A DNA stretch of 23,108 nt from a virus, in the IMG/VR virus record IMGVR_UViG_3300018424_000268, positions 1 through 23,108 of that record. One strand, 5' to 3'. Of the stretch, positions 16,550-23,107 are shown piece after piece; position 1 is the stretch's first letter, and every line of letters starts with the position of its first letter. The position numbers and the translations under genes are program-made. The notes under the pieces were generated by a model, which worked only from the letters and a program-made list of their open reading frames with translations, searched no databases and was not told the origin of the DNA.

Positions 16550-17775
16550 TATCCTACACCCCATCCAGAAGCTGCACGTTTACGGGCTAACTCTGCTTGT
16601 TGTTCTGCTTGTGCGATTAATTGTGCTTGTGTCTGACGTTGAACATCAGTAAAACCAAGCATACCACCTGCACCACCTACAGCACCAGTAGCTTTAATAG
16701 CACCAATACCTTTACCCGGATCTGTCATTACAAATGGTACTTGACTAAAGCTAGTAGCATCAGGACTTAGCAATCCTTTAGGCATACCAGTTTCTTCTTT
16801 TGTCGGTGCTGCATAAGCTTGTGTCATGAATGTTGGGGTACCAGTAGTACCAGAAGATGCAGTTAAATAAAGATCTTGAGTACTTGTAAATGCTAGATCT
16901 GGATCGTATACGCCATCAGCACCTGCAAATTGTTGCTCAGCTAACATTTTAGCCTGTTGACCGGTAGGATCGATACCAAGATCACGTGTTACTTTACCCC
17001 ATTCTGTCTCAACTTTAGTACCCGCAGGAACAGCTTCACCATAAGCATCGGTACCGAAGAAGTCTTTATTCTGTTCGTACAACATTTGTTGCTGTTGAGT
17101 ACCTGCACTTGTAGCTACATCTGGTAGTTTATTATACGTATCCATGTACTCTTGTGGTGACATTCCGTACTTCTCATAAGTACCTGCAAACGCTTCAGTA
17201 CCACCTACGATATCACCAGTAGGTGAATTAGAACTAAAGAACTTACCTACGCTATCAGTGAAGTTACCCCATGATTGTGATGCTGATTTCATACCGGCTT
17301 CAAAACCTGCTGCACCAGTAAGACCACCAGTGAATGTACTTGGAGCCATAGCTGCTGCGTTAGCTTGTGCAAAGCCAGTAGAGAGACTTCCAGATTTCCA
17401 TGTACCTTTAGCAGCATCACCAAGATAGCTACCTGCACCACCCATGACACCACCAACTACTGCTGACTTAAGGTTACCACCAGAAGTAATGAAACCAGTA
17501 AGAGCACCAGAAGCTACGTTAGCTGCGAGTGTACTTGAGAAGCCGAGACCTCCTGCAAGACCCGCAGCAAAGGCTTGGAATCCGGGTATCGCCATAAGAG
17601 CTATAGAAGCTAGCGGTCCGAGTTTACTTAGTGACTTGCCAACAGTCTTTACTGCTTTCTTAACACCACTAACTACTTTCTTACCTACTTTAACTACAGC
17701 CTTAGCTACTTTCTTAACTACTTTAGTTACTGATTTGACGACTTTTTTGATAGTCTTAAACGGATTCCAACCCAT
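16549..17775 (-). CDS. Membrane-active ejection protein candidate, Lys/Val-rich N-terminus (408 aa)
   Basis: The ATG is preceded by AGGAG 7 bases upstream. Residues 7-51 are an amphipathic Lys/Val/Ala stretch of KKVV-type repeats (16 Lys in 45 residues), followed at 54-120 by a Gly/Ala-rich hydrophobic region with at least one possible membrane helix (LASIALMAIPGFQAFAAGLA). The rest is Gly/Ser/Thr-rich and ends in a Gln-rich helix (QRQTQAQLIAQAEQQAEL). A cationic amphipathic helix beside a hydrophobic segment is the layout of proteins that insert into membranes, so a role in DNA ejection is reasonable. The stop overlaps the next gene (TAATG). It also has an NPF at residues 4-6. No family is recognised. 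Confidence 0.82.
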   Translation of the reverse strand: MGWNPFKTIKKVVKSVTKVVKKVAKAVVKVGKKVVSGVKKAVKTVGKSLSKLGPLASIALMAIPGFQAFAAGLAGGLGFSSTLAANVASGALTGFITSGGNLKSAVVGGVMGGAGSYLGDAAKGTWKSGSLSTGFAQANAAAMAPSTFTGGLTGAAGFEAGMKSASQSWGNFTDSVGKFFSSNSPTGDIVGGTEAFAGTYEKYGMSPQEYMDTYNKLPDVATSAGTQQQQMLYEQNKDFFGTDAYGEAVPAGTKVETEWGKVTRDLGIDPTGQQAKMLAEQQFAGADGVYDPDLAFTSTQDLYLTASSGTTGTPTFMTQAYAAPTKEETGMPKGLLSPDATSFSQVPFVMTDPGKGIGAIKATGAVGGAGGMLGFTDVQRQTQAQLIAQAEQQAELARKRAASGWGVG

Positions 17776-17786
17776 CGTTATTCTCC

Positions 17787-19424
17787 TTATTTAAACGCTG
17801 CAAACAACGTAACGGCAGAAGAAGCAAGACTAGATATCTGCTCTCGCTTAGCTGCGTCTGTTGCTGCTTCGTTACCCAATGCTGCAATTGTTAAACGTGT
17901 CTGTTGATCTTGTGCATTCTCTGCAGATTGGAATGCCCAGTTAGCTGCATCACGATTCTCTTGCCATAAGAATGTCATTGCTTGGTTAGACAAGTTAAAT
18001 GCATTGATTGCGTTAGCTTGATTTACAGCATTAACACCCGCAGTGTTAGCTGTATTCAATTGTCTACGCCACTGTACGTTAGACTGTTCAATAGCAATTG
18101 CATTCTGTGTATTGAATTGATCACGATTAAATGCAAGCTGTGCATTAAATTGATCTGCTGCTTGTTTAGCTTGTAGATTAAGTTGCTGTGCTTGTAACTC
18201 ATTACCTGCTTGTAGTGCAGCACGTTGTTGAGCTAACTGTGAGTTGTACTGACTAGCAGCATCAGCACGTGCAGCATTATTAAGCGCAATGCTAGAGTTT
18301 AAGTTAGACATAAACTGCTGTGCTTGATTGACACTAGAGGCATTGAACTGTGCAGCAGCATTAGCGGCAGCTTGATCTGACAACATATTCTGCTGACGAA
18401 TCTGTGCATTAACTACAGATGCTTGTTGCTTGTTAGTTAAGTTCTGCATGTCGATAGCTAAGAAAGCCTTAGCATTCTCAACTTGTGCTTGCTGTTGATT
18501 AGACAGATTAGTCAAATCCATCTGCGCCATATTAGTAGCGTTAGTGATAGCAGCTTGCTGTTTGTTGTTGAGATTAGTTAATTGCAGAGTCTGCATGAAC
18601 TGGCTGTTAGCCAATGCAGTTTGTTGTTGGTTAGATAAACTAGCAAGATCCATCTGAAGTGCAGACTGAGCATTGTTCAGTGCTGCTTGTTGTTTGTTAT
18701 TCAGATTAGCTAAGAATGTCTGCTGTTGAGTCTGAGCATTCTGTTGTGCAATCGGTAATGCAGAAGTAACGATTGCATTCATGATTGCTTCTTTAGCTAC
18801 AGAAGACTTACCCATACCACGAGCAGCAAGTACAGCTTCAGCAGAAGCAAGTGCAGGTGCAGCCCAATCTGGTACATCTTTACCTGCAGAAGTAGCAAGT
18901 AAGTCTTCCATCTGCTTACTGACTAATGCTTCATCTGGTGTGGTACCAGTAGCAGCAGCCATAGTAGCGGCACTAGATAGACCCGCAGTAGCAGCGGTAG
19001 CCATCGTACCGGCACCTGCTTTAGTATCTTGAGCAGCTACGGCAGGAGCAGTAAGAGTACCAGTAGCACCTGTGACAGTCTGTGTGGGAGCAGCTTGAGT
19101 TGCACCGGTAACAGTAGGAGCAGTACCTGTAGTAGTTGCTTTATATGTCTGACCAGTAACAGCAGTTGGAGCACCAACACCAGTAGTCGTCATACCCGGA
19201 GCAGCAGCTAATGTAGGGGCAGTGACAGTACCTGCAGTAATAGATGGAGCAGTACCCATAGTGGCACCCTTCATCAATTCATTAGTCTGTACTGCTTGAG
19301 GAGTGTAGGTTTGTTTAGCTGCGGTTGGGATAGTAGCAGCAGGGTCAGTAAGAGCCTGTGTTACCTGCTTACCTACTTCAGTAGTAGCGTACGCTCCCGG
19401 TTTACTTTTGTCTGGTAGTGCCAT
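17787..19424 (-). CDS. Ala/Gln/Asn/Thr-rich virion protein with 22-aa tandem repeats (545 aa)
   Basis: The ATG shares a base with the stop of the tiny gene before it (TAATG). Residues about 55-150 are Thr/Ala/Pro/Gly-rich low complexity (repeated TAP, TVT and TGAT elements). A short folded-looking part (DEALVSKQMEDLL, VPDWAAPALASAEAVLAARG) follows. Then come five 22-residue repeats at 237-346, and after them a long Ala/Gln/Asn-rich helix with further imperfect repeats (ASQYNSQLAQQR, ADQFNAQLAFNR). There is no Cys, signal peptide or membrane segment. Late position and helical rod nature point to a virion or internal-core component; T7 gp14 is a position-based comparison only. The composition is unlike the rest of the window. 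Confidence 0.83.
   Translation of the reverse strand: MALPDKSKPGAYATTEVGKQVTQALTDPAATIPTAAKQTYTPQAVQTNELMKGATMGTAPSITAGTVTAPTLAAAPGMTTTGVGAPTAVTGQTYKATTTGTAPTVTGATQAAPTQTVTGATGTLTAPAVAAQDTKAGAGTMATAATAGLSSAATMAAATGTTPDEALVSKQMEDLLATSAGKDVPDWAAPALASAEAVLAARGMGKSSVAKEAIMNAIVTSALPIAQQNAQTQQQTFLANLNNKQQAALNNAQSALQMDLASLSNQQQTALANSQFMQTLQLTNLNNKQQAAITNATNMAQMDLTNLSNQQQAQVENAKAFLAIDMQNLTNKQQASVVNAQIRQQNMLSDQAAANAAAQFNASSVNQAQQFMSNLNSSIALNNAARADAASQYNSQLAQQRAALQAGNELQAQQLNLQAKQAADQFNAQLAFNRDQFNTQNAIAIEQSNVQWRRQLNTANTAGVNAVNQANAINAFNLSNQAMTFLWQENRDAANWAFQSAENAQDQQTRLTIAALGNEAATDAAKREQISSLASSAVTLFAAFK
18387..18716 (-). repeat. Five tandem 22-residue (66-bp) repeats in the 545-aa protein
   Basis: Residues 237-346 divide into five units of exactly 22 with the core NL-(N/S/T)-N-(K/Q)-QQ-A near positions 4-11. 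Units alternate between NLNNKQQ and SLSNQQQ or NLSNQQQ, as though a 44-residue pair was copied. There are no insertions or deletions. 22 is two hendecads (11 x 2), the period of a nearly straight coiled coil. At DNA level the period is 66 bp. Confidence 0.9.
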
Positions 19425-19567
19425 TATTTCTTACCTTTCTTAGATTGAGAAGCTTTGATAGCTTGGGCTTGCTTAACGGCTTTACTACGTTGGGTATAGC
19501 ACTTACCACTATCCCCGTATTTATAACCGGACTTACCCGTTGTTGTCTTGCACTTCTTGATTGGCAT
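19424..19567 (-). CDS. Tiny Lys-rich protein with two Cys, KSGYKYGDSGKCYT type (47 aa)
   Basis: The start overlaps the previous gene's last 35 bases, and the stop shares a base with the ATG at 19424 (TAATG). An AGGAAG lies just upstream. The product reads MPIKKCKTTTGKSGYKYG, then SGKCYTQRSKAVKQAQAIKA and a Lys-rich tail. The GYKYG..GKCYT pattern followed by A..QA.AI.AS recalls a very small protein common in marine phage structural regions, of unknown function (family knowledge, not searched). Two Cys (C6, C23) could bind metal or form a link. It is strongly basic. Confidence 0.78.
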   Translation of the reverse strand: MPIKKCKTTTGKSGYKYGDSGKCYTQRSKAVKQAQAIKASQSKKGKK

Positions 19568-19793
19568 TATCTTCTTCCTGTTCTGGAGTAATTTCTACTG
19601 GATCAGGAAGGGTGTTATTGAACATCGAAGTAAAAGCGGCAAGTGCAGTACGTAATTGCTTAGTGTTGAACTCTGCTTCTCGAAGCTTAGTCTCTAAGTT
19701 CTGCATATGAGAGAGATACTCAAGACAGTCAGAAGACATCTCTTCTACTCGATATACTTTGTCTTGATAGTTAATAGTCTTTATATTACTCAT
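19533..19793 (-). CDS. Small coiled-coil protein (86 aa)
   Basis: An AGGA lies about 10 bases before the ATG. The product has a beta-like start (IKTINYQDKVYRVEEMS) followed by a helix at about 23-58 (LEYLSHMQNLETKLREAEFNTKQLRTALAAF) with heptad-like spacing, and a disordered acidic tail. It loosely resembles DUF6447-type phage proteins (short strand pair, then coiled coil), which I cannot confirm. It is the first gene after the 100-base gap, so it may be the first gene of a separate transcript. Its 3' end overlaps the tiny gene. Confidence 0.78.
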   Translation of the reverse strand: MSNIKTINYQDKVYRVEEMSSDCLEYLSHMQNLETKLREAEFNTKQLRTALAAFTSMFNNTLPDPVEITPEQEEDNANQEVQDNNG

Positions 19794-19893
19794 TATACTT
19801 AATCCTTTTAAAAAGTTCTATAGAATTCTATAAGAATCAAGAGGGTAGCATATTTTCATAAGACAGTCAACTAATCAACCTTCCTTATTGTTG
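19794..19893 (-). promoter_or_regulatory. Intergenic gap with a 14-bp palindrome; candidate control region of the virion genes
   Basis: This 100-base AT-rich gap is the largest on the minus strand. It holds the perfect palindrome TATAGAATTCTATA (19819-19832), overlapped by the 10-bp palindrome TTCTATAGAA at 19816-19825. On the minus strand there are -35-like TTGATT (19873-19878) and TTGACT (19865-19870), but I see no convincing -10 at 16-18 bases (AAATAT and TACCCT are poor). A phage polymerase promoter or operator is as likely as a host promoter. No terminator hairpin with a T-run is visible. Confidence 0.4.
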
Positions 19894-20352
19894 TTAAGAC
19901 TTGCCCAGATAGAATGAACCTGCAGCAAGAATACTTATTTTTAGCCACTCAAAGTGGACAATCGCGTTCTCTAGTCTTACGAACTCAGTGGTGGTACCAG
20001 TGGTATCTATAAGACCGAGTAAATTAAATCCCGTTTCTTTCTCAATTGGTACTACAATATCAAGACCAGTAAGAGAACCCATCATTGCCCATGCGCCCAA
20101 AGCGACCATCGACAACACAAAGATTCTCCGCGTCAACTTTGCGAAAGGATCGTTCCCAACACGAGCAGCAGCAGCGTCGGCAGCTTTGGTTGCTCGCTCA
20201 GAGGCGGCATCGGCTTCTTCGGTCTTAGCCTTCATAGCTTCAAGCATGAGCTTCTGTTGTTCTGCTTTAGCTTTCTGAGCTTGATCCATGAACTTAAAGA
20301 GACCGCCCATAGCAGCTCCACCGCCCATCGTTAGTAATTCTATAGGAATCAT
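19894..20352 (-). CDS. Holin-like membrane protein (152 aa)
   Basis: The product starts MIPIELLTMGGGAAMGGLF, with a possible short N-terminal hydrophobic helix. A coiled-coil-like stretch rich in Ala, Lys and Glu covers 23-63, followed by TM segments at about 76-95 (RIFVLSMVALGAWAMMG) and 136-150 (EWLKISILAAGSFYLGKS). The arrangement resembles the 3TM holin family of gene transfer agents and marine phages, from family memory only. Holins open the inner membrane at lysis. No separate endolysin is seen here; the only muramidase-type domain is in the giant virion protein. The start overlaps the EF-hand gene's stop (ATGA). Confidence 0.75.
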   Translation of the reverse strand: MIPIELLTMGGGAAMGGLFKFMDQAQKAKAEQQKLMLEAMKAKTEEADAASERATKAADAAAARVGNDPFAKLTRRIFVLSMVALGAWAMMGSLTGLDIVVPIEKETGFNLLGLIDTTGTTTEFVRLENAIVHFEWLKISILAAGSFYLGKS

Positions 20353-20678
20353 TTTTCCTCTCCTTTCTTATCTTTGCCTTTGACGTAAGCATCAGCACCA
20401 AAGAAAGCACCAACCACTACAGATACAGCCATAAAGTAAGTAGGAGCCATGTCACCGATTACGCCACTAGCATTACTGAACCCCAGAGCTTCGGTACCAA
20501 ACACGAATAGTGGGTATAGAAGCATACCGAAGAGAGCAAACCAAACCATCTTACGTTGTTGGTCACGCTTAGCATCTTCATCTTCCATCTCACGACGCTT
20601 AGACTCAAGATAGATCTCAAGCTCTTGTTGAGAAACACTGCCGTCTCCGTCAATGTCTGCTTTTTCAAACTCGGTCAT
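20349..20678 (-). CDS. EF-hand plus two-TM membrane protein (109 aa)
   Basis: A canonical EF-hand loop lies at 8-19: D8, D10, D12, S14, S16 and E19 (DIDGDGSVSQQE), with helices on both sides as expected for calcium binding. Two membrane segments follow, at about 44-66 (MVWFALFGMLLYPLFVFG) and 78-98 (APTYFMAVSVVVGAFFGA), then a Lys-rich tail. I chose the ATG at 20678, which overlaps the previous stop as ATGA. A GTG at 20690 with a weak GCAGG is the alternative and adds four residues. It sits directly upstream of the holin-like gene and may be a holin or holin regulator. The calcium role is inferred from the loop alone. Confidence 0.82.
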   Translation of the reverse strand: MTEFEKADIDGDGSVSQQELEIYLESKRREMEDEDAKRDQQRKMVWFALFGMLLYPLFVFGTEALGFSNASGVIGDMAPTYFMAVSVVVGAFFGADAYVKGKDKKGEEK

Positions 20679-20824
20679 TTCTTTAGACACTTACCTGCTT
20701 TCTTACACTTAGCAGGAGTCTTACAACCTTTACAGGGTTTAAAAGCAACAGCACCACCTTTCTTGTAACCAGTAGCTGCTTTTGATTTAGCCATACGTTG
20801 ACCACGTTTTGGATAATTAGGCAT
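20675..20824 (-). CDS. Tiny Lys-rich four-Cys protein (49 aa)
   Basis: The start overlaps the end of the previous small gene and the TGA overlaps the EF-hand ATG (ATGA). The product reads MPNYPKRGQRMAKSKAATGY, then KKGGAVAFKPCKGCK and a tail with two more Cys. The spacing C31-x2-C34-x5-C40-x5-C46 could hold one zinc ion. It also has a KKGGAVA stretch like the linkers in the giant protein. A shorter form could begin at the ATG at 20794. It is highly basic, with no membrane segment. Function unknown. Confidence 0.72.
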   Translation of the reverse strand: MPNYPKRGQRMAKSKAATGYKKGGAVAFKPCKGCKTPAKCKKAGKCLKK

Positions 20825-20957
20825 TTTTCTTTGCTCCTTTCTTTTTACCCCAGTTGTTTTTCATATCTTTGTAAGCTTTAGCACTAACAGTACTGTTCTT
20901 CTTACTACGTGAAGTACCTGCTTTCTTACGCTTGTTGATGTTCTTAACTAATGACAT
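20817..20957 (-). CDS. Tiny Lys-rich protein (46 aa)
   Basis: The ATG shares its last base position with the end of the preceding small gene (20957), and the stop overlaps the next start by 8 bases. The product reads MSLVKNINKRKKAGTSRSKK, continues NSTVSAKAYKDMKNNWGKK and ends GAKKNA. About a third of residues are Lys or Arg. It has one Trp and no Cys. The overlaps on both sides are the best support that it is translated. No family is recognised; DNA binding or packing into the virion is possible from charge alone. Confidence 0.7.
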   Translation of the reverse strand: MSLVKNINKRKKAGTSRSKKNSTVSAKAYKDMKNNWGKKKGAKKNA

Positions 20958-21226
20958 TACCACTTAACCTTATCTGCCCAGTAAGCAGCAGACATATTAC
21001 CTTTCTTAATGTTCTTAGCATGACGTGCTTTGAACGACTTCTTACGTGCTTTCTCTTTAGCAGTGCTTGGTGACTTACCTGCACCTTTGACACCCTGCTG
21101 ACCAAAGCGAATGATCTTCTCTTTACCGTCCTTACACGCTTTAACTACGTGAGACTTCTTAGGATGATTGGGTGTACGTTTTGGCTTGTTACACGCCATC
21201 TTCTTTTTGTCTAGTTTTTTTGCCAT
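20957..21226 (-). CDS. Small basic protein ending KKSFKARHAKN..AAYWADKVKW (89 aa)
   Basis: I chose the ATG at 21226 (MAKKLDKKKMACNK), two bases after the previous stop, over a start at 21274 that would lie within that gene. The product is rich in Lys and Arg. Its segments KKSHVVKACKDGKEKIIRFG, QQGVKGAGKSPSTAKEKAR and the KKSFKARHAKN end resemble a small protein seen in many marine phages, and I believe also in some giant viruses (recalled, not searched). It has no known function. C12 and C31 are the only Cys. It is probably a nucleic-acid binding or virion component. Confidence 0.8.
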   Translation of the reverse strand: MAKKLDKKKMACNKPKRTPNHPKKSHVVKACKDGKEKIIRFGQQGVKGAGKSPSTAKEKARKKSFKARHAKNIKKGNMSAAYWADKVKW

Positions 21227-21227
21227 A

Positions 21228-21662
21228 TCAATTTGCCAGTGGGTTGTTGAGTGCTTGTTGAATCTTGTCTTCAAGTTCTACTTTAGTGGCATCTACTTTG
21301 CCTTCGAATTTATCCATCTTCCCTTCAAAGTAAACTACCTTATCGTTTACTCGCTTTTCGATGTCGTAAGTTAATTGCTTTACGTCACGTAAGTTCTGCT
21401 CAATAGAAGTAAGAAGTGATTGTTGTGTCTCTATCTTAGTACTAGTCTGCTGCATCTGCTGCTCGTAACTTGCTAAGTCGAGTGATGCAATCTCCTCCAC
21501 CTTCTGATACATAGTGAAGCCACCGTAGAGAGCACCAACAATACTGGAAAGAAGACCGAGAGCAAGACCAAGTTGAGTAGGTGTAAAACGTAAGCCAAAT
21601 AAGCTGAGACGTTTATCAGCCAACCCTTCGATGTCGTCAAGTTTTTCTCCGAGATCTGCCAT
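21228..21662 (-). CDS. Single-TM coiled-coil protein (144 aa)
   Basis: The product has an N-terminal cytoplasmic-type part (MADLGEKLDDIEGLADKRLS), one membrane segment at about 29-51 (TQLGLALGLLSSIVGALYGGF), then a coiled coil at about 55-137. Within it two adjacent heptads repeat, FEGKMDK FEGKVDA (112-125). The N-in/C-out layout is like an inner-membrane spanin. The exported neighbour just upstream lacks a lipobox, so a classical two-gene spanin pair is not supported. It may instead be a membrane anchor for the exported proteins in the same run. It is joined to the upstream gene by TGATG. No enzymatic motif is visible. Confidence 0.8.
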   Translation of the reverse strand: MADLGEKLDDIEGLADKRLSLFGLRFTPTQLGLALGLLSSIVGALYGGFTMYQKVEEIASLDLASYEQQMQQTSTKIETQQSLLTSIEQNLRDVKQLTYDIEKRVNDKVVYFEGKMDKFEGKVDATKVELEDKIQQALNNPLAN

Positions 21663-22081
21663 CAGTTTTCAAATCCGTTAGACTGTAATCGACGTAGATT
21701 ATCTAATTCTTGTTGCAGCTTCTGTACTTCTAAGCGTCTACGACTAAGCTCTAGTTGGTACAGCGTATTGCAGTTAATTCTTTCTTTCGGTGCATCTAGC
21801 GGTATGATGATGCGAGCATACAAGCCAATGTCTTTACTCTGTGGATTGGCAGGGTCTTCACTACTAAATGGGCTTACGGCATTATTGACAATCCCAGTAG
21901 CTCCAAGCTCAAAGTTAGTAGCACCCCCAATGCTATTACGACAGTCAAGATCGCCTGAACGTATAGAATCCGATCCATAATTACTTCCCATATTCGGTAG
22001 CTGCAAGTTTAAAGAACTATTATCAGCATGTAGTACAGACATTACCGTAATGAGTAGTAGTGCAATGCCTGTTTTAATCAT
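21662..22081 (-). CDS. Exported protein with C-terminal coiled coil (139 aa)
   Basis: A signal peptide is clear: MIKTGIALLLITVMSVLHA, with cleavage after A19, and no lipobox Cys. The mature part has a DLDCRNSIGGATNFELGATG stretch, then DIGLYARIIIPLDAPKE, and ends with a coiled coil (LYQLELSRRRLEVQKLQQEL). Two Cys (C47, C104) could pair in the periplasm. The pattern Cys...LY-LEL..RR recalls an unnamed phage protein family. The start overlaps the previous stop (ATGA) and the stop overlaps the next start (TGATG), tying it to both neighbours. I suggest a periplasmic partner of the one-TM protein. Confidence 0.8.
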   Translation of the reverse strand: MIKTGIALLLITVMSVLHADNSSLNLQLPNMGSNYGSDSIRSGDLDCRNSIGGATNFELGATGIVNNAVSPFSSEDPANPQSKDIGLYARIIIPLDAPKERINCNTLYQLELSRRRLEVQKLQQELDNLRRLQSNGFEN

Positions 22082-22458
22082 TTAATCTTAGAACAGATCT
22101 TAGAAGATATCATCGGCTTCTTGTTACTGTTCTCTCTTAGCTTAGTTACTGAGCAAATGTATTTAGCTCTGACCACATCAATAGCATTTATGTAGATACT
22201 AAACTTAACTTTCGATAAGTGGTCTAAGCGCATAATCCTGTAGTCCGATACAAACTGTACGGGTTCCCAGTCTTTTGTGAACACCCCAATCTCATACCAG
22301 TTAACGTCACTACGCTTATTGAACAATTCCATCTGCGTCTTGTAGATACCCATTACGTGAGATACTTCCCACTTCGGATATGTCGGAGTCATGTCGTGTG
22401 CTGATGTAGTACCCATGCACAACATCATTGTGCACAGAGCTATTACTTTGCGATACAT
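22078..22458 (-). CDS. Exported beta-rich protein, possibly Ig-like/chaperone-like (126 aa)
   Basis: The signal peptide is MYRKVIALCTMMLCMGTTSA, with likely cleavage after A20. The mature part is beta-rich and begins HDMTPTYPKW. It contains ELFNKRSDVNWYEIGVFTKD and then WEPVQFVSDYRIMRL, ending with ICSVTKL and a second Cys at C122. The layout faintly recalls PapD-type or Ig-fold proteins that work with pilus subunits, and it lies next to a pilin-like gene, but no diagnostic chaperone motif is visible. It overlaps the pilin-like gene by 16 bases and the next gene by ATGA. Confidence 0.72.
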   Translation of the reverse strand: MYRKVIALCTMMLCMGTTSAHDMTPTYPKWEVSHVMGIYKTQMELFNKRSDVNWYEIGVFTKDWEPVQFVSDYRIMRLDHLSKVKFSIYINAIDVVRAKYICSVTKLRENSNKKPMISSKICSKIK

Positions 22459-22943
22459 TCTGCTTGTGCTACAGCACGGTAAGTGCCACCCGGAAATGCC
22501 TTCTCACCACCATTGACTGCAGAAGAATTAATCTTAAACCAAGTACTACCAGTAGCTGTTAAATCGTACTCACGAGTCTGATCGTAAGTGATTGAGTCAG
22601 TCTGGTAATCAGCCATAGCAACATCACCAACTTTATCTACTTCAACTGAGCCTGACCATACTGGTGTGTCATTCAGTGAAGGGCTTGCTGAGAAGCTTGT
22701 AGGGTAAGTAATACGTCCTTTGTAAGCATCTGCTAGTGATACGTCAAAACGTACGACTGGAACTACACCACCATCTGCAGGAGCAGTAGTCAGTGTGTAC
22801 GCATTAGGGTTGCCGTAGACACCTGCTGTATCCGTTTGGATAATACAGCGTGACTGTACTGTGCCAGTGATTGGTACGTCTTCAGCATAAGAAGAAGCAC
22901 TAAACACACACAATGCAGCTAAAGTAATTTGTTTCATTTCCAT
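22443..22943 (-). CDS. Exported pilin/spore-coat-U-like protein (166 aa)
   Basis: The signal peptide is MEMKQITLAALCVFSASSYA, with cleavage after A20. The mature part has two Cys (C33 near the start, C163 near the end), as expected for a disulfide in an Ig-like pilin or spore-coat-U fold. It is mostly beta: ITGTVQSRCIIQTD, VVPVVRFDVSLADAYKG, REYDLTATGSTWFKI and the last strand FPGGTYRAVAQAECI. The C-terminal strand with alternating hydrophobics resembles the end of CU pilin and SCPU domains. I do not recall a named phage function. It is the second gene of the minus run at the right edge, upstream of the other exported genes. Confidence 0.8.
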   Translation of the reverse strand: MEMKQITLAALCVFSASSYAEDVPITGTVQSRCIIQTDTAGVYGNPNAYTLTTAPADGGVVPVVRFDVSLADAYKGRITYPTSFSASPSLNDTPVWSGSVEVDKVGDVAMADYQTDSITYDQTREYDLTATGSTWFKINSSAVNGGEKAFPGGTYRAVAQAECIAK

Positions 22944-23107
22944 TGCTCATCCACCATCTGTTTATGAAGTTTCTGTTGTGCCAGATTGTTTCTTAATGCT
23001 CTTTTATTATCTGGTAATTTAGAATCTACTAACTTAGTAGTTTCCCTATATACACCACCATCAATGTTGGCAGCATAGTAATTATTTAAATTGGTTGCGA
23101 TATTCAT
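22934..23107 (-). CDS. Short protein at the right edge, possibly 5'-truncated (57 aa)
   Basis: The frame ends with a TGA inside the start of the pilin-like gene (10-base overlap) and is complete from an ATG at 23107, one base from the window edge, so a longer start outside cannot be excluded. The product begins MNIATNLNNYYAANIDGGVY, continues with a charged helix (KLVDSKLPDNKRALRNNLA) and ends QQKLHKQMVDEQWK. No motif, signal peptide or membrane segment is seen. The overlap supports translation. Confidence 0.6.
   Translation of the reverse strand: MNIATNLNNYYAANIDGGVYRETTKLVDSKLPDNKRALRNNLAQQKLHKQMVDEQWK

Noticed and set aside
16549-16564. ATG at 16564 as start of the 178-aa virion protein
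   Set aside because: The TAATG overlap and adjacent AGGA favour the ATG at 16549; the extra five residues come from the preceding gene.
21228-22081. Two-gene spanin pair (one-TM coiled coil plus exported coiled coil)
   Set aside because: The exported protein has no lipobox Cys, so the outer-membrane anchor needed for a classical o-spanin is missing.
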